A stretch of DNA of 64,000 nt, from NCBI RefSeq assembly GCF_019668485.1, contig NZ_AP024619.1, forward strand, positions 2,082,001 to 2,146,000, in the 5' to 3' direction. The translations under genes were made by a program, and so were the position numbers. Of the stretch, positions 61,011-64,000 are shown one piece after another. The notes below the pieces were generated by a model that saw nothing but the letters and a program-made list of their open reading frames with translations, did not search any database and had not been told where the DNA came from. Origin of the DNA: Gelria sp. Kuro-4 (GTDB lineage Bacteria; Bacillota; DTU030; DUMP01). The first letter of the stretch is position 1; every line of letters starts with the position of its first letter.

Positions 61011-62558
61011 ATGCTACTACTCATACCGCTCATCTCCGTGGCCGTCCCCCTGGTCGTGGGCGTCCTGACCCTGCTGCTCCCCTGGCCCGCCGAGCGCCGG
61101 GCGCGCTTCTCGACCTTGATCCATGCGGGACTCCTGCTGCTTCTCCTGGGCCTTTTTCCCGCCGTACGCGCCGGGCGTCCCCTGACGTACAACGTGGCGG
61201 CCCTGCTGCCCCCGCACGGGCTCTTCCTGCGCGTGGACACGCTAGGCTACCTGCTGGCCTTAGTCGTGGCCTTCATCTGGTTTCTGTCTTCCCTCTATGC
61301 CCTGGCCTACATGCAGTGCGAAAAGCACATACCGCGCTACTGGGCCTTTTCCAACTTCACCCTCTGCGGTTGCCTGGGCGTAGCTTTTGCCGGCGATCTT
61401 TTCAGCTTCTTCATCTTTTTTGAATTCATGTCCCTCATTTCTTACATGCTGGTCATTCATACGGAAACACCGGCGGCACTGCGCGCCGGCGCCAAGTACC
61501 TTTACCTCGGCATCATCGGCGGCCTCTTTCTTCTCTACGCCATCATCGCCACCTACGACCTCGCAGGAGAACTGTCTTTTACGGCACTGCGCTCTTTCCG
61601 CTTCCCTGATTTCAGCCTGTACACCTTTTCCATCTTTCTCTCTTATGTCATCGGCTTCGGTATCAAGGCCGGCATGGTGCCGCTGCACGTCTGGCTGCCG
61701 GACGCCCATCCCGTGGCACCGGCACCGGCCAGCGCCCTCCTCTCCGGCGTGCTGCTCAAAACGGGTGCCTTCGGTATGGCCCGGACGTTTCTGGACGTGT
61801 TCGGCCGTACGTACCTGGAAGCTGCCGGCTGGGCCCAGATCGTGGTGGTGCTGGCCGGCATAAGCATCATCTTCGGCTCGCTGGTGGCCATTGTGCAGGA
61901 CGATCTCAAACGGCGCCTCGCCTACTCCAGCATCAGCCAGATGGGTTACATTCTGCTCGGCTTAGGCCTGCTCACCCCGGCGGGACTTTATGGCGCCGTA
62001 CTCCACATCCTTAACCACGCCCTCATGAAAAGCGGCCTCTTTCTGGCGGCCGGCGCCGTGATTTTCCGTACCGGACGCCACAAGGTTTCTGAACTCGATA
62101 ACGTCGGCTGGGCCATGCCGCGCACCATGCTGGCCTTTACCGTCACCGCTCTGGCCATGGTCGGGATACCGCCGCTGGGCGGCTTTATCAGCAAGTGGTA
62201 CCTGGGGCTGGGAGCCGTCTCCGGCGGCCAGCCGCTCTTTCTCGGCTTTCTGCTCCTCTCCAGCTTTCTTAACGCCCTGTACTACCTGCCCATTGTTACC
62301 CGCGCCTTCTTTAACCGTGCAGCCTGCCCCTTTGCCGCCTTCCAGGTGCTGCCACCGGAAGAAGCCCCCACCGCCGCCTCCGACACCGCTTCCGGGCCGC
62401 TTCCTCTGGAACCGCGGCCGCTCTTGCCAGAGCTGCCGCCGGCCATGCTATTTTCGATCCTCACCCTGGCCGCAGGCACCCTTTTCTTCGGCCTTTTCCC
62501 GACGTCCCCACCTTTTTCCTTGGCGCAAGAGGTGGTTCAGACCTACTTTGGAGGCTAA
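61011..62558 (+). CDS. third NuoL/M-type antiporter-like subunit
   Basis: 515 residues. Start ATG at 61011 behind AAAGGAAGTGC; an in-frame ATG at 60981 is possible. IGFGIKAGMVPLHVWLPDAHPVAPAPASALLSG near residues 212-244 and FGSLVAIVQDDLKRRLAYSSIS near 287. A loop near 445-475 is rich in Pro, Ala and Glu. The motif set is that of the proton channel of the NuoL/M/N family. Confidence 0.9.
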   Translation: MLLLIPLISVAVPLVVGVLTLLLPWPAERRARFSTLIHAGLLLLLLGLFPAVRAGRPLTYNVAALLPPHGLFLRVDTLGYLLALVVAFIWFLSSLYALAYMQCEKHIPRYWAFSNFTLCGCLGVAFAGDLFSFFIFFEFMSLISYMLVIHTETPAALRAGAKYLYLGIIGGLFLLYAIIATYDLAGELSFTALRSFRFPDFSLYTFSIFLSYVIGFGIKAGMVPLHVWLPDAHPVAPAPASALLSGVLLKTGAFGMARTFLDVFGRTYLEAAGWAQIVVVLAGISIIFGSLVAIVQDDLKRRLAYSSISQMGYILLGLGLLTPAGLYGAVLHILNHALMKSGLFLAAGAVIFRTGRHKVSELDNVGWAMPRTMLAFTVTALAMVGIPPLGGFISKWYLGLGAVSGGQPLFLGFLLLSSFLNALYYLPIVTRAFFNRAACPFAAFQVLPPEEAPTAASDTASGPLPLEPRPLLPELPPAMLFSILTLAAGTLFFGLFPTSPPFSLAQEVVQTYFGG

Positions 62559-62561
62559 CCC

Positions 62562-64000
62562 ATGCCGCAAGGTGTAACCTTGGTTCTACCGCTCCTCGGC
62601 GAGGGGCTGCGCTTCAGGTCCGATGCCCTGAGCCTGCTCTTTGTTCTCCTAACCCTGTGGGTCGGGTTCTGGGCGACCCTGTTTTCCTTCCCCTACCTCT
62701 CCCACGGGCACACGCGCGGCCGTTTTTACCTCTGCTGGCTGCTCACCCTGGCCGGCTGCCTGGGATCGTTCCTGGCTGCTGACCTCTTCACCCTTTACCT
62801 CTTCTTCGAGCTGATGTCGCTCGCTTCTTGGGCGCTGGTGGTACACGAAGAAGACTACGCCGCGCTAAAAGCCGGGGGCACCTATCTCTACCTCAGCCTG
62901 GCCGGCGGGCTGGCGCTGCTCGCGGCGGCTTTCCTCCTCCAGGCGAGCTGCGGGACAACCGCCTGGCAGCAGCTCTCCCTCCTCCCGGCACCGCCGGAGG
63001 GAATCCTCCGGCCGGTAGCCTCCCTGCTTCTGGCGGGCTTTGGCCTGAAAGCCGGGGTTTTCCCCCTGCACTTCTGGCTGCCCCAGGCCCACCCGGTGGC
63101 CCCCGCCCCGGCCAGCGCCCTCCTGTCCGGCATCCTGCTTAAGGTGGGAGCGTACGGCCTGCTGCGCACCGTGAGCCTCCTGGCCCGGTGGGAGTTCACC
63201 GCTCTGGCACCGCTCGGAACACTCCTGGCCCTTCTGGCCGTCTTCACCATGCTGCTGGGTGCCTATGAGGCGCTCCAGCAGCAAAACGCCAAGCGGCTTT
63301 TAGCCTTCTCCAGCGTAAGCCAGCTGGGCTACGTGGTCCTGGGCGCCGCCCTGGCGGCACTCCTAGCTCCGGCCTTTCCCCTGGTGTGGGCCGCGGCCCT
63401 TTACCACGCGCTCAACCACGCCCTGGCCAAGGGCGCGCTCTTTCTCACCGCCGGCTCGTTAGGGGTGCTGAGCGGCTCCCTGGAGCTCAGCGCTGCGGCC
63501 GGGCTTGGCCTGAGGTACCGCGGTCTCGGCGCCGCAGTGACGCTGGGGGCGGCCGCCATGGCCGGTTTGCCCGGACTGAGCGGCTATCTCAGCAAAACCC
63601 TGCTCCACCATGCCGTGGTGGCAGCGCCCCAGGCGGCGGGTGCCGTCTGGGGGCTCCTCGAGCCCCTCTTTCTCCTGGCCGGCGCCGGGACAGTGGCGTA
63701 CTACTTGGTGTTCCTTACTCCCTGGTACCAAAAAAGCGGTGCTCGCCCGCAGCGGGCCGCACCGCTTCTCTGGCTGCCGCCTCTCGTTCTCACCCTCAGC
63801 GCCCTGGCGGCCGGCGCCCTGCCCGGGCTTTTCCTGCCGCGCCTTGTCGTCCCGGCCGCCCTGGTTCTCATGAAAGCGGAAGAAGCCCACCACCTGGCAG
63901 CAGAGCTGGAGCACTTTCACCCCTGGTCGGCAGCCGATCTCAAGGGAGCCATCTTCACCGTAGCCCTGGGCCTCCTCGTCTACGCCGCTTACGCCCGCGG
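62562..64000 (+). CDS. fourth NuoL/M-type antiporter-like subunit (cut by window end)
   Basis: Open from the ATG at 62562 (GGAGG 7 bases before it) to the end of the window, 479 codons so far. AGFGLKAGVFPLHFWLPQAHPVAPAPASALLSG near residues 159-191, then NAKRLLAFSSVSQLGYVVLGAA near 244 and YHALNHALAKGALFL near 283. Probably near its end at the window edge. Starts 4 bases after the third subunit stop. Confidence 0.88.
   Translation, partial: MPQGVTLVLPLLGEGLRFRSDALSLLFVLLTLWVGFWATLFSFPYLSHGHTRGRFYLCWLLTLAGCLGSFLAADLFTLYLFFELMSLASWALVVHEEDYAALKAGGTYLYLSLAGGLALLAAAFLLQASCGTTAWQQLSLLPAPPEGILRPVASLLLAGFGLKAGVFPLHFWLPQAHPVAPAPASALLSGILLKVGAYGLLRTVSLLARWEFTALAPLGTLLALLAVFTMLLGAYEALQQQNAKRLLAFSSVSQLGYVVLGAALAALLAPAFPLVWAAALYHALNHALAKGALFLTAGSLGVLSGSLELSAAAGLGLRYRGLGAAVTLGAAAMAGLPGLSGYLSKTLLHHAVVAAPQAAGAVWGLLEPLFLLAGAGTVAYYLVFLTPWYQKSGARPQRAAPLLWLPPLVLTLSALAAGALPGLFLPRLVVPAALVLMKAEEAHHLAAELEHFHPWSAADLKGAIFTVALGLLVYAAYAR

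Overview
The window reads as a piece of chromosome from a GC-rich (roughly 60% by eye), endospore-forming Firmicute of the Clostridia, most like the Moorella / Desulfotomaculum-type lineages. The reasons are a dense set of sporulation genes (spmAB, ytfJ, spoVACDEF, spoIIA operon with sigF, dacF, spoIIM, ytaF), frequent GTG and TTG starts behind strong Shine-Dalgarno sites, low-GC-Gram-positive gene orders (scpAB, xerD-deoB-punA-dacF-spoIIA, polA-mutM-ytaF-coaE), and anaerobe-type iron-sulfur and flavin proteins. The assignment to a lineage is inference from gene content only.

Region 1 (1-20.1 kb, almost all on the minus strand): cmk (cut by the window edge), aroH, rluB, a flavoprotein plus a PyrK-like iron-sulfur flavoprotein, then spmAB, ytfJ, a DUF2953 gene, scpAB, trpS, an M50 protease, lysA under a lysine riboswitch, three proteins of the 2-hydroxyacyl-CoA dehydratase activator type that directly follow spoVACDEF, a dodecin, and the spoIIAA-spoIIAB-sigF operon with a SigH-like promoter. 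Region 2 (20.3-27.1 kb, minus): dacF, punA, deoB, xerD, spoIIM, a NUDIX hydrolase and a DUF3866 gene.

Region 3 (27.4-44.5 kb, mixed strands) looks like amino-acid and peptide use: NSS, APC, AGCS and AbgT transporters, M18, C69 and M20 peptidases, plus a DUF1540 protein, an rRNA methyltransferase, a TtcA-like PP-loop enzyme, Ogt, two metallo-beta-lactamase-fold proteins, a thioredoxin-reductase-like flavoprotein without the usual NADPH motif, and two tiny charged proteins with their own ribosome sites and terminators. A 5' remnant of a group IIC intron sits behind the hairpin of a tRNA-Leu gene.

Region 4 (44.6-55.4 kb, minus): tRNA-Cys, a DUF3006/MBL pair, a six-tRNA operon with a near-consensus promoter, a nicotinate phosphoribosyltransferase, a lytic transglycosylase, coaE, ytaF, mutM, polA, and an ECF sigma factor with an unusual anti-sigma protein carrying DUF4349.

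Region 5 (55.6-64 kb, plus): a tightly overlapping Mrp/Mbh-type operon in the order MrpE-F-G-MbhD-MbhE-MrpB-C-D, followed by three further NuoL/M-type proton-channel subunits, the last cut by the window end. This is the most promising entry to a larger membrane complex. The candidates for something undescribed are the spoVA-linked activase trio, the Cys-rich PyrK-like pair, and the expanded Mrp cluster.
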